From: JAFAXD01 sp035472475
Lineage (GTDB): Bacteria > Pseudomonadota > Alphaproteobacteria > Rhizobiales > Xanthobacteraceae
Direction: 5' to 3'
Assembly (NCBI GenBank): GCA_035472475.1
Contig: DATIPA010000204.1
Span: forward strand, 1-40,131
DNA: 40,131 nucleotides
Position 1 is the first letter of the stretch, and each line of letters opens with the position of its first letter. Below are positions 15,840-24,140 of the stretch, piece by piece. Under the pieces are notes generated by a model, which did no database searches, was not told the origin of the DNA, and saw only the letters and a list, made by a program, of their open reading frames with translations. The position numbers were made by a program, and so were the translations under genes.

Positions 15840-17111
15840 TCAGGCCGCGTTCAGGCCGTGATAGATCCCACGCTCGAACTGGCGGTAGACGCGCAGCGCC
15901 CGCTGATCGGCGAACGGCAGGACCTGGGTCATGAATACGCCGGCGATGCGTTTGGTCGGATCGATCCAGTAGTAGGAATTGAACAGCCCGCCCCAGGTGA
16001 GGCTGCCTGCGCTACGCCCGTCCGGTCCTGGAGTCATGTTGATCATGTGCCCGAGGCCCCAGCGCATGGCGATGCCCGGGAAGAAATCGACGTCATTTGA
16101 AAATGCCGGCGACGTGGTCCTGAGGTGGCCGGCTTCAATATCGCCGATTTGGTTGCGCCCCATCAGCTCGACTGTCTCCGGCCGCAGGATTCGCGTGCCG
16201 TTCAAGGTACCGCCGTTGAGCAGCATCCGGATAAACGTCAGGTAGTCCGGCGCACTCGAATAGATGCCGCCGCCACCGGAAAATGACCCACCCGTGCTCG
16301 GCGTTTCCATCGGCTCAGGCACGAGGGAGCCATCCGGTTTGCGCCGATGTGCGCTGGCTTCGCGTGCGCGTTGCGCCGACGAGATAACAAACCCGGTGTC
16401 CGCCATGTCGAGCGGGCCGAGGATGTGCTCGCGAAAATACGCGTCGAGCGGCTGCTCGCTGGTCTGCGCCACCAGCCGACCGACCCAATCGATACTGGTG
16501 CCGTATTCCCAGCGCTCACCCGGGTCGAACATCAGCGGGGTATGAGGCATGTTGCGTTTGCGGGCCGCCGTGTAGCGCACCGCCTCTGCGTCCCACAGCC
16601 GATAAACGAAGCCCGACGTGTGCGTCAGCAGGTGGCGGAGCGTGATCGGCCGCTTCGCCGGCCGCACGTGCGGCGTGCCGTCGTGGCTAAAGCCTTGGAG
16701 CACTTGCGGCGCATTCACCGCCGGATCGATCTCCGGCACCGGCCCGTCGAGCGCAAGCTTGCCTTGCTCGACAAGCTGCATCGCGGCGACCGAGGTGATC
16801 GTCTTCACCATCGAGGCAATGCGAAACACGGTATCGCGCGTCATGGCTGATCCGGAGCCCAGCCGACGGGTGCCGTAGATGCCTTCATAGATGATCTCCT
16901 GATCGTTGGCCGCGAGCGCGACCACGCCGGGGAGATCTTTTGCACCTGTGGTGGCGGCCTGCAGCACGGCGTCGATCCCACGATGCGGGGCACCCGCGAA
17001 CTCCTTGCGGTTGTCGGTGCGTGCGATCGCGGTTCCACCGAGCGATCCGGCGGCTGCGAGTGCCGCGGCCCCCCGCAACACGCCGCGCCGCGTCGGCCGG
17101 CGTGCGGTCAT
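15840..17111 (-). CDS. Tat-exported serine hydrolase, beta-lactamase/class C esterase family, 423 aa
   Basis: This is a serine beta-lactamase-like hydrolase (esterase, amidase or D-peptidase). The N-terminus 'RPTRRGVLRG' followed by an Ala/Gly-rich hydrophobic stretch to about residue 30 ('TAIA') is a twin-arginine signal, so the protein probably folds in the cytoplasm and acts in the periplasm. The catalytic SxxK is S100-M-V-K103 in 'FRIASMVKTITS'. The second motif is Y203 in 'WEYGTSIDWVG', the EstB-like variant of YxN. Other features are 'LRHLLTHTSGF' and the C-terminal 'LTWGGLFNSYYWIDP', in the place of the KTG/HxG box. Its ATG (17111) overlaps the stop of the TAXI receptor gene by 4 bases, so the two are co-translated. 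The natural substrate is unknown. Confidence 0.92.
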   Translation of the reverse strand: MTARRPTRRGVLRGAAALAAAGSLGGTAIARTDNRKEFAGAPHRGIDAVLQAATTGAKDLPGVVALAANDQEIIYEGIYGTRRLGSGSAMTRDTVFRIASMVKTITSVAAMQLVEQGKLALDGPVPEIDPAVNAPQVLQGFSHDGTPHVRPAKRPITLRHLLTHTSGFVYRLWDAEAVRYTAARKRNMPHTPLMFDPGERWEYGTSIDWVGRLVAQTSEQPLDAYFREHILGPLDMADTGFVISSAQRAREASAHRRKPDGSLVPEPMETPSTGGSFSGGGGIYSSAPDYLTFIRMLLNGGTLNGTRILRPETVELMGRNQIGDIEAGHLRTTSPAFSNDVDFFPGIAMRWGLGHMINMTPGPDGRSAGSLTWGGLFNSYYWIDPTKRIAGVFMTQVLPFADQRALRVYRQFERGIYHGLNAA

Positions 17112-18526
17112 GCCTCGGTCTCCAGGACCGGCACTGGTACGGGTGTCTTCAATAGTTGATTGCGCCGGTCTGCGATCGCGAGGCGCGCCTGATCGAGCGC
17201 GAGCGTAAATGCGGTCAGTGCCCGTTCCTCGACCGCATGGTTTTCGACCTCACGAATGGTCGCTGCGACGATTTCATCGGCTTCGGCTTGGAGCGCATCG
17301 AGCTCCACGGACGTTTGCGCCAGGCGCGCCGCCTGCATCAGTTCGACCAGCCGCTCGAGCAGGTTCGAGCGTTGCGCACGTTTTCCCGCCCGCAGATAGC
17401 CGGCGATGCCCGCGGTGGCCGAGCCGCAGAACGACAGCAGGATCATGCCCCAGTACAACAGGTCGTTGTAGCGATCGAAAAAAGTCTTCTGGTTGCCGTC
17501 GATAAAGGCGGCCGCGCCGGGATGCACGGGCACGGTCGCGTCCTTGTCGGTCGATGGCGCTTCGATCTTGAGCGGCACCGACAGTTCGGCCGCCAGAGTC
17601 TGCCGCGCGCTGTACAGCAGCCGCGAAAATTCGGCGATTTCATCTTCGCTCAGCGCCTGCTGCGCAACGATATATTGCATGAACCCGATGGTCTCGATCG
17701 ATTCAGGCGGCTTGGGCGGCGAGCTCCCGAATGCGTTGGCTACGATCTCCGTGGCCTCAAAGTTTGGAAACCTACGCTCGATTGCCTCCGATTCGCCGAT
17801 CGGCAGGAAAGTCGGCCCCTCCTTCGCGCTCGAGGCCACGGTGGCCACGTCGGTAATCGTCTTGCCGGTCAGCGGGCCGGCCACCAGGATCGCGTCGACC
17901 TTGTCATCGCGGATGGCTGCGGCGACGTCGTTGGGGTCGATCATGACGACCTGCACTTTGTCGGCCGGAATGTCATATTGCTTCAGGATGACGTTGAGCA
18001 ATTGGACATTCGTGTCAGTGCGCGACACGATGCCGATGCGGCGCCCGGCGAGCTGCTCGATCTTTTCGATCTTGGGTGGCTTGAGCTTTTTTCCATCCTT
18101 CGGCGCGCGCACACCCGGCGCCGGAACAATCAATGCGACGACCACGTGGCGCAGGATGGCGACGACTTGGCTCGACGCCGGAATTCCGAGATCGCCGCGC
18201 ACGACGGCGAGATCGGCCGTTCCCTTGGTGATCGCCGCTGCGCTCTCGGCCGGACCTCCCTCCGAGACGACAATCCGCAGGCGAATCGACGACCGCTCGC
18301 GCGCGAACTGCTGCGCAAGCGCCTGCATGATACGCACGTTTTCCCCGCTGGCTGGTCCGACCGCGACGGTCAGCGTCGTTGGCTGATAGGTGAAATAGAG
18401 CGTCGCCCCCGCAACGCCTGCGACCAGCAGCACGCTCGCAGCCACGAGCAGGGCGAGCTTGCGCCGCCACGTCAATCCGACTTCGCGATGCACGCGAAAA
18501 TCGGGCGTCTTATTGGGCGCGTACAT
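17108..18526 (-). CDS. TAXI-family solute-binding protein with two membrane anchors, 472 aa
   Basis: This is a TAXI (TRAP-associated extracytoplasmic immunogenic) family receptor. TM1 is at about 23-46 ('LALLVAASVLLVAGVAGATLYF'). The binding domain is at about 52-345, with 'LTVAVGPASGENVRIMQALAQQFA', 'GTADLAVVRGDLGI', 'GRRIGIVSRTDTNVQLL' and the family marker 'VPVHPGAAAF'. TM2 is at about 357-379 ('LYWGMILLSFCGSATAGIAGYL'). It is followed by about 90 residues of charged, probably helical cytoplasmic tail. A classical TAXI receptor is about 320 residues and soluble; the second anchor and tail are unusual. No TAXI-type 4TM-12TM fused permease gene is nearby. It is translationally coupled to the serine hydrolase. 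It could serve as an anchored receptor or sensor rather than a transport component. Confidence 0.92.
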   Translation of the reverse strand: MYAPNKTPDFRVHREVGLTWRRKLALLVAASVLLVAGVAGATLYFTYQPTTLTVAVGPASGENVRIMQALAQQFARERSSIRLRIVVSEGGPAESAAAITKGTADLAVVRGDLGIPASSQVVAILRHVVVALIVPAPGVRAPKDGKKLKPPKIEKIEQLAGRRIGIVSRTDTNVQLLNVILKQYDIPADKVQVVMIDPNDVAAAIRDDKVDAILVAGPLTGKTITDVATVASSAKEGPTFLPIGESEAIERRFPNFEATEIVANAFGSSPPKPPESIETIGFMQYIVAQQALSEDEIAEFSRLLYSARQTLAAELSVPLKIEAPSTDKDATVPVHPGAAAFIDGNQKTFFDRYNDLLYWGMILLSFCGSATAGIAGYLRAGKRAQRSNLLERLVELMQAARLAQTSVELDALQAEADEIVAATIREVENHAVEERALTAFTLALDQARLAIADRRNQLLKTPVPVPVLETEA

Positions 18527-18698
18527 CGATCAGACCCGGTACGGGGCCTCGTTGGAGCCCCGTCGCGGGATGCACGATGACCGCGCACCTGCTTTGAGCG
18601 AGTAATGCATGCCAGCTGCCCCTACCCCAGGCGAACCCCTCTCTGGCAAATCAGCGACAATCCCTCCTGGTAAATAACGACGATATTACGGCATTTTA

Positions 18699-18751
18699 GG
18701 GTGTCCCGGCTCGAAACCGGACGAAGCTGGGACCGGCTCGGCGGAACACCC
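18699..18751. other. Intergenic imperfect palindrome, possible RNA structure
   Basis: In the 268-base gap between the TAXI gene (starting at 18526, leftward) and the end of the orphan receptor gene (18795), positions 18699-18707 and 18743-18751 can pair as a 9-base stem with one G-T wobble (GGGTGTCCC against GGAACACCC). The enclosed 35 bases contain CCGGCTCG twice (18706-18713 and 18733-18740). On the minus strand the fold would lie after the orphan receptor gene and about 170 bases before the TAXI start. It could be a terminator without a U-run, a leader RNA for the TAXI gene, or a repeat. I see no match to a riboswitch that I can name. A small ACCGG/CCGGT hairpin at 18761-18777 lies beside it. 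Confidence 0.35.
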
Positions 18752-18794
18752 GCCCACACCACCGGTCAAATGCCGGTTTTTGCTTTTGAACCAA

Positions 18795-20066
18795 TCACAT
18801 CTGCTTGGCCTTCGCGTAGGGGTAAATCAGGTCACCGGATTTGTATTCCTTCGGCCAAACCACGACCTCCCGGGTCGTATCGACGAACTGATCGAGCGTA
18901 TTGCCGGTCACATGCTGGAATTGGGTAAAGACGACGCGCGACTTCGCCCATTCCCCGTCCTTGCCGAAGGTTATGTCGCCGACCACGGTGTGAAAGCTGT
19001 TGCTGCGCATGTAATCGGCGAGCTTGCGGTGGTCGAGGCTCTTGGTTCCTTCGACCGCCTGCGCGAGAACCTGGCCCGCCGCGTAGGCAAGCGGTGGGAA
19101 CGCCCATCCCAACGGGTCAATGCCTTGCGTCTTGGCGGCCTCCCGGTATTTCGCGAGCATCTCCAGGGTGCCCGGGAAGGTGAAGGCGGGCGCCGGCACG
19201 AATACTTCGTTGTTCACGATGCCGTTCATCAGCGGCCCGAGCTGCATCTTGATCGGCGTCACCAACAGCCCAATGAACGTGCCGCCGAAAAGTTTGGGCA
19301 TAAGGCCGATTTCATTTGCGGCACGTACGATGCCGACGGAATCCGGCGGATAGGCCGCAACAAAGACGATGTCGGGATTAAGCGCCTGCACGGCCCGCAG
19401 GATGGGCGCGAAATCCGCGGTCGTCGGCGGATAGTTCTTGTCGAATACGGTCTCGAAGCCGCCGATGTCCTTGATGTTCTGGCGCGCGCCATCGACCGCG
19501 TTCTGGGCGAACTCGGCGTCGGCCGCGACCAGCGCCACCGTTTTCGGCCGGGGATTGGCCGCGGCCGCGAGTTCGAAGAACCCGCCCGAAAACGCTTTCT
19601 GCGGCTCGGGCCCGGTCGGAAGCATCGAGAAGTATTGATCGTAATGGAACTTGCTGTTGGCCGCGTTGGCGAGGATGCCGATCGTCGTTTTCTTCGACTG
19701 CATCAACACCGGGATTGCGGGCGCCACCATGTTGGTCGCATACGGCCCGATCAGGAGATCGACTTTGTCGACATCGATGAGCTTGGTGTAGATCTGCGGA
19801 ACATTCGCCGGGTTGCTCTGGTCATCATAGAACACGAGCTCGATCGGGCGCCCGAGCAGGCCGCCCTTGGCGTTGACGTCGTCGCGCCAGATCTGCAACG
19901 CGGTAATGACCTGCTTGCCGATCGGTGCGACGCCGCCGGTGAGCGCCATGCTCATTCCGACCCGGACAGGATCGGCGGCGCCCGCCCCGCTCGAAAAGGA
20001 CACCGCACCGGCGAAAATCAGCTCGGCGACGATGCGAGTTCTTCCAACCACGCCCGAGATGCGCAT
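18795..20066 (-). CDS. Orphan ABC receptor of the Leu/Ile/Val (Peripla_BP_6) type, 423 aa
   Basis: This is a periplasmic binding protein of the branched-chain amino acid receptor family. A signal peptide lies within about residues 1-30 ('IVAELIFAGAVSFSSGAGAA'). The mature part has 'VRVGMSMALTGGVAPIGKQVITALQIWRDDVNAKGGLLGRPIELVFYDDQSNP', the type-I receptor opening, then 'VDLLIGPYATNMVAPAIPVL' and 'ADFAPILRAVQALNPDIVFVAAYPPDS'. ATG at 20066 is chosen for its strong GGGAGGA site about 6 bases upstream; an ATG six codons earlier overlaps that site. No livHMGF-like genes are nearby, so it presumably works with a distant permease. In this family the ligands are often aromatic acids, amides or urea rather than amino acids. 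Confidence 0.93.
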   Translation of the reverse strand: MRISGVVGRTRIVAELIFAGAVSFSSGAGAADPVRVGMSMALTGGVAPIGKQVITALQIWRDDVNAKGGLLGRPIELVFYDDQSNPANVPQIYTKLIDVDKVDLLIGPYATNMVAPAIPVLMQSKKTTIGILANAANSKFHYDQYFSMLPTGPEPQKAFSGGFFELAAAANPRPKTVALVAADAEFAQNAVDGARQNIKDIGGFETVFDKNYPPTTADFAPILRAVQALNPDIVFVAAYPPDSVGIVRAANEIGLMPKLFGGTFIGLLVTPIKMQLGPLMNGIVNNEVFVPAPAFTFPGTLEMLAKYREAAKTQGIDPLGWAFPPLAYAAGQVLAQAVEGTKSLDHRKLADYMRSNSFHTVVGDITFGKDGEWAKSRVVFTQFQHVTGNTLDQFVDTTREVVVWPKEYKSGDLIYPYAKAKQM

Positions 20067-20361
20067 GTTCCATCCTCCCTGCACGGCTGCGTGTGGCTGC
20101 AGCTCGATAACGAGACATGTCTACAACAAATTCGAATCTCTTGCCGCCCCAATCGCAGCACCGCAAGGGTATCCGGAGCCTGCCGCCGAGTCGGAACGCC
20201 GCTTTCGCGCCTCGCCCGCGCTGTTTTGTGCCGCCTATGCCGCTATTCTTCGCTTTCGCGCCGGCCGCGATTGTCCGAAAATGGTGCCAGCGTGGCCCGA
20301 CGCGGAATGTCATCGGCATCCGAGGAGACCAGGCTCAAGGCCAAGAACACATTGAGAGCGA
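20067..20361. other. Divergent intergenic region between the orphan receptor and xdhA
   Basis: This 295-base stretch separates two divergent genes. It carries two short perfect palindromes close together on the receptor side: AGACATGTCT (20113-20122) and ATTCGAAT (20130-20137). Either could be an operator for the receptor gene or for the xdh operon. No clear -35/-10 pair or ORF with sensible composition is visible. A weak GAGAG lies before the xdhA ATG. Confidence 0.35.
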
Positions 20362-21840
20362 ATGCGTAACGAAATTCGGTTTCTGCGGTGCGGTCACGAA
20401 GTTCGGCTCGACAACCTCAACCCGATGCTGACCCTGCTCGACTATCTTCGATTGCAGGAGCGTGCGCTTGGAACCAAGGAGGGCTGCGCGGAAGGCGATT
20501 GCGGTGCCTGCACAGTGGTGCTTCGCAAGCTGGTCGACGGTCATCTGGTCTATCAACCGGTGAATGCCTGCATCCTGCTCGCCGGCCAGGCCGATGGTAG
20601 CGACGTCATCGCGGTCGACGATCTCGCCGACGGCACGCTGCATCCGGTCCAGCAGGCGATGGTCGAGCAGCACGGATCGCAATGCGGCTTCTGCACGCCC
20701 GGCTTCGTGATGGCGTTGTTTGCGCTTTATCACGCGCCACGCCGGGGCGAGCTCGAGCGCACCCAGGTTAACGATTGGATCGCCGGCAATCTCTGCCGCT
20801 GCACCGGCTATCGGCCGATCGTGGACGCGGCGCTCGCCGCCTGTGCGCAACCGGCGCAGGATCAGTTCGCGGCGCAGGAGCCTGAAATAGCGCGTCGTCT
20901 CGCCACGCTCGCCGACGGTCAGGATGTGTTCGTTGGGGACGCGGATCGCTTCTTCGCCGCGCCTGCAAGCGTGGCGGCGCTCGCGGAGCTCTATGCACGG
21001 CATCCGGTCGCCGTGCTAGTCGCCGGCGCAACCGACGTCGGCCTTTGGATTACCAAGCAATTGCGCGACCTCGCGAAGATCATCTGGCTTGGCCGGGTGC
21101 GCGGCCTAGATTTGGTGCGCGATGAGCCTGACGCGGTGACGTTCGGCGCGACCGTCACTCACCAGGACGCAATGGCTCATCTCGCCGCCATTGATCCCGA
21201 CCTCGCGGCGCTGATGCGTCGGTTCGCCGGCCGCCAGGTGCGGACCGTCGGCACCATCGGCGGCAATATCGCCAACGGCTCGCCGATCGGGGACACGCCG
21301 CCGGCGCTCATCGCACTTGCGAGCACGCTGACGCTGCAGCGCGGCGAGCAGACCCGCACGCTGCCGCTCGAAGACTTCTTCATCGCGTACGACAAACAGG
21401 ATCGTCAGCCGGGCGAGTTCGTGCGCTCCGTTCGGGTGCCCAAGCTCGGTGCCAACGATCGCTTCCGTTGCTACAAGATATCCAAGCGCTTTGATTCGGA
21501 TATTTCCGCCGTAATGGGCGCATTCAGGTTCACGCTGGATCGCGGCCACATTGCGTCGGCGCGGGTTGCGTTCGGCGGCATGGCGGCGACGCCGCGCCGT
21601 GCCGGCGGCGCGGAGGCCGCGTTGCTGGGCGTCGCCCTGTCCGATCAGGCCTCTTGGTCGCGCGCGTTCGCGGCACTCGAGTCCGATTTTTCTCCAATCG
21701 ATGATCAACGCGCCAGCGCGCAGTATCGCCGCGACGCCGCCCGCGGTCTGCTGCGCAAGGCGCTCGCCGAGGTCGCCGGAGCTCCGAGCGCGCACACGCG
21801 CGTCGTTGACCGGAGGGAGGACGCAAGTGTCGCTTCCTGA
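20362..21840 (+). CDS. xdhA: Xanthine dehydrogenase small subunit (2Fe-2S and FAD), 492 aa
   Basis: This is the iron-sulfur/FAD subunit of xanthine dehydrogenase, passing electrons from the molybdenum subunit to NAD. The plant-type ferredoxin cluster uses C42, C47, C50 and C70 ('EGCAEGDCGACTV', 'NACILLAG'). The second cluster uses C108, C111, C145 and C147 ('QCGFCTPGF', 'CRCTGYRPI'). The FAD domain follows with 'VAVLVAGATDVGLWITK' near 210-226 and 'GTIGGNIANGSPIGDTPPAL' around 290-312, then the CO dehydrogenase flavoprotein C-terminal domain. Length is typical for bacterial split enzymes. The xdhB start lies 14 bases before its end. It opens a 9.5 kb block that continues with xdhB, xdhC and a BMP-type ABC importer. 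Confidence 0.96.
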   Translation: MRNEIRFLRCGHEVRLDNLNPMLTLLDYLRLQERALGTKEGCAEGDCGACTVVLRKLVDGHLVYQPVNACILLAGQADGSDVIAVDDLADGTLHPVQQAMVEQHGSQCGFCTPGFVMALFALYHAPRRGELERTQVNDWIAGNLCRCTGYRPIVDAALAACAQPAQDQFAAQEPEIARRLATLADGQDVFVGDADRFFAAPASVAALAELYARHPVAVLVAGATDVGLWITKQLRDLAKIIWLGRVRGLDLVRDEPDAVTFGATVTHQDAMAHLAAIDPDLAALMRRFAGRQVRTVGTIGGNIANGSPIGDTPPALIALASTLTLQRGEQTRTLPLEDFFIAYDKQDRQPGEFVRSVRVPKLGANDRFRCYKISKRFDSDISAVMGAFRFTLDRGHIASARVAFGGMAATPRRAGGAEAALLGVALSDQASWSRAFAALESDFSPIDDQRASAQYRRDAARGLLRKALAEVAGAPSAHTRVVDRREDASVAS

Positions 21841-24136
21841 CGCCAAGGTCGACACCGCGCCGCGCACGGTCGGAATCGCAACGAAGCACGATTCCGCGAT
21901 CCGGCACGTCTGCGGCACGGCCGTCTATGTGGACGACATTCGCGAGCCCGAGGGAACGCTGCATCTCGCGGTCGGCGGCGCATCGCTCGCGCATGGCCGG
22001 ATCAAGAGCATCGATCTTGCCGCCGTGCGGGCAGCGCCAGGCGTGGTTGCGGTGCTGACGGCCGCCGACATTCCGGGCCGCAACGATGCGAGCCCGGTTG
22101 CCGGCGACGATCCGATCTTTGCGCACAACACGATCGAGTTTCACCAACAGGTCGTTTTTGCCGTGGCGGCGCAGACACGCGACGCGGCGCGCCGCGCGGC
22201 GCTGCTGGGCAAGTTCGAGATCGAGCCCGAACGCCCGCTGGTCACGGTTGATCAAGCGCTCGATGCCGGCTCGCACATTCTTCCCGAGTACACATTCGTG
22301 AAAGGCGAGCCCGCAGCGGCGCTCGCGGCAAGCGCGCATCGCCTGAGCGGCACGTTACGCATCGGGGGGCAGGAACATTTCTACCTCGAGGGCCAGGTGG
22401 CGCTCGCGGTTCCGGGCGAAGACGACATGCTGGTTTATTCCTCGACCCAGCATCCGAGCGAGCTGCAGAACATCGTCGCGCACATGCTCAACTTGCCGGC
22501 AGCGGCCGTGAACGTCGAGGTGCGGCGTATGGGAGGCGCGTTCGGCGGCAAGGAATCGCAGGCCGCGCAATGGGCGGCGATCGCGGCGCTCGCGGCGCAC
22601 CACACCCGACGCCCGTGCAAGATCAGGCTCGATCGCGACGACGACATGTCGATGACCGGCAAGCGGCACGATTTCCGCGCCGACTACACGGCCGGGTTCG
22701 ACGGTGACGGCCGCATCACCGCGTTTGACGTGAACCTCGCATCGCGCTGCGGCTATTCGGCGGATCTCTCCGCCTCGATCAACGATCGCGCCATGTTCCA
22801 TGCCGACAATGCCTACTATCTGCCGGCGGCGCGCATCGTCACCAAGCGGACCAAAACCCACACCGTGTCGAACACCGCGTTCCGCGGTTTTGGCGGACCG
22901 CAGGGGATGATGGCGGGGGAGCGGTTGATCGATGATATCGCCTGGTCGCTCGGTCTCGATCCGCTCGACGTGCGCAAGCGCAACATCTATGGCGAAGGGC
23001 GCGACCGCACACCCTACGGCATGCGGGTCACCGACAATATTCTGCCTGAGCTGATCGAGACGCTCGAGCGCACGTCCGACTACCGGGCGCGCCGCCGCGA
23101 AATCGCGGCGTTCAACGCCGAGAATGACTATCTCAAGCGCGGCATTGCGCTCACGCCGGTGAAGTTCGGCATTTCATTCACCACCGGCCATCTCAATCAG
23201 GCGGGCGCGCTGGTGCACGTCTATCAGGACGGCTCGGTTCATCTCAATCACGGCGGCACCGAGATGGGGCAGGGGCTGTTCGTCAAGGTCGCGCAGGTGG
23301 TGGCGGAGGAATTCGGCATCGACCTCGAGAACGTCAAGATCACTCCGACTTCGACCGGTAAGGTCCCCAACACCTCGCCGACCGCAGCATCATCCGGTTC
23401 CGACATGAACGGCATGGCGGCGCGCGCCGCAGCCGCGACCATCAAGGCTCGCCTGATCGAATTCGCTGCGGCGAAATTTGCGATCGCGCCGGAGCTGGTG
23501 TCGTTTCGCGACGACCAGGTGTTTGCCGGCAATCGGGTGCTGACATTTTCCCAATTGATCAGGGAAGCCTATCTGGCGCGGATTTCGTTGTCCTCGACCG
23601 GCTTCTATCGCACGCCCAAGATTCACTGGGATGCAGCGCGCGCGACCGGGCACCCGTTCTTCTATTTCGCCTATGGGACCGCCTGCTCCGAGGTGATCAT
23701 CGACACGTTGACCGGCGAGATGAAGGTTCTGCGGGTCGACATCCTGCATGACGTCGGACGCTCGCTCAATCCAGCGGTTGATATCGGCCAGATCGAGGGC
23801 GGCTTCGTGCAGGGCATGGGATGGCTCACCTGCGAGGAACTGGTCTTCGATTCGCAGGGACGCCTGCTCACCCACGCGCCGTCGACCTACAAGATTCCGT
23901 GCGCATCCGACGTGCCGCCGGATTTCCGCATCGCGCTGTACGACGGCGCGAACCGCGAGGATACGATCTACCATTCCAAGGCAGTGGGCGAGCCGCCGCT
24001 GATGCTGGCAATTTCCGTGTTTGCGGCGATCGCCGATGCGATCCATGCGCTGGCTCCCGGCAAACGGGTTCCGCTGGACGCTCCGGCAACGCCGGAATCG
24101 ATCTTGCATGCGATCCACAAAGTGACGCAGCATTAA
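21827..24136 (+). CDS. xdhB: Xanthine dehydrogenase large, molybdopterin-binding subunit, 769 aa
   Basis: This is the catalytic molybdenum subunit, hydroxylating hypoxanthine and xanthine. Three residues known to be essential in bovine and Rhodobacter enzymes are visible: E243 in 'RMGGAFGGKE', R353 in 'TAFRGFGGPQGM' and the catalytic base E722 in 'AVGEPPLMLA'. Also present are 'GGQEHFYLEGQ' and 'HGGTEMGQGLFVKVAQ'. These are specific for xanthine dehydrogenase rather than CO or aldehyde dehydrogenases. I chose GTG at 21827 (first residues SLPDAK) because GGAGGGAGG lies 6 bases upstream; a frame open back to 21551 lies inside xdhA and is not coding. The start overlaps xdhA by 14 bases. Length is normal for XdhB. 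Confidence 0.96.
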   Translation: MSLPDAKVDTAPRTVGIATKHDSAIRHVCGTAVYVDDIREPEGTLHLAVGGASLAHGRIKSIDLAAVRAAPGVVAVLTAADIPGRNDASPVAGDDPIFAHNTIEFHQQVVFAVAAQTRDAARRAALLGKFEIEPERPLVTVDQALDAGSHILPEYTFVKGEPAAALAASAHRLSGTLRIGGQEHFYLEGQVALAVPGEDDMLVYSSTQHPSELQNIVAHMLNLPAAAVNVEVRRMGGAFGGKESQAAQWAAIAALAAHHTRRPCKIRLDRDDDMSMTGKRHDFRADYTAGFDGDGRITAFDVNLASRCGYSADLSASINDRAMFHADNAYYLPAARIVTKRTKTHTVSNTAFRGFGGPQGMMAGERLIDDIAWSLGLDPLDVRKRNIYGEGRDRTPYGMRVTDNILPELIETLERTSDYRARRREIAAFNAENDYLKRGIALTPVKFGISFTTGHLNQAGALVHVYQDGSVHLNHGGTEMGQGLFVKVAQVVAEEFGIDLENVKITPTSTGKVPNTSPTAASSGSDMNGMAARAAAATIKARLIEFAAAKFAIAPELVSFRDDQVFAGNRVLTFSQLIREAYLARISLSSTGFYRTPKIHWDAARATGHPFFYFAYGTACSEVIIDTLTGEMKVLRVDILHDVGRSLNPAVDIGQIEGGFVQGMGWLTCEELVFDSQGRLLTHAPSTYKIPCASDVPPDFRIALYDGANREDTIYHSKAVGEPPLMLAISVFAAIADAIHALAPGKRVPLDAPATPESILHAIHKVTQH

Positions 24137-24140
24137 ACAA

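Noticed and set aside
18761..18777. ACCGG-N7-CCGGT hairpin followed by TTTTGCTTTT as an intrinsic terminator
   Set aside because: The T-run follows on the plus strand, but both flanking genes are transcribed leftward, so no plus-strand transcript is expected to end there; the stem is only 5 bases.
18527..18794. Idea that this region is a purine or xanthine riboswitch, given NMT1/TAXI and xanthine dehydrogenase neighbours
   Set aside because: I could not match a consensus from the sequence alone, and the xdh operon is transcribed the other way from a different region.
17156..20369. Two long plus-strand frames opposite the TAXI and Peripla_BP_6 genes
   Set aside because: Both lie antisense to clear family members and have Arg/Asp/His-rich shadow composition; the second even runs across the intergenic region.
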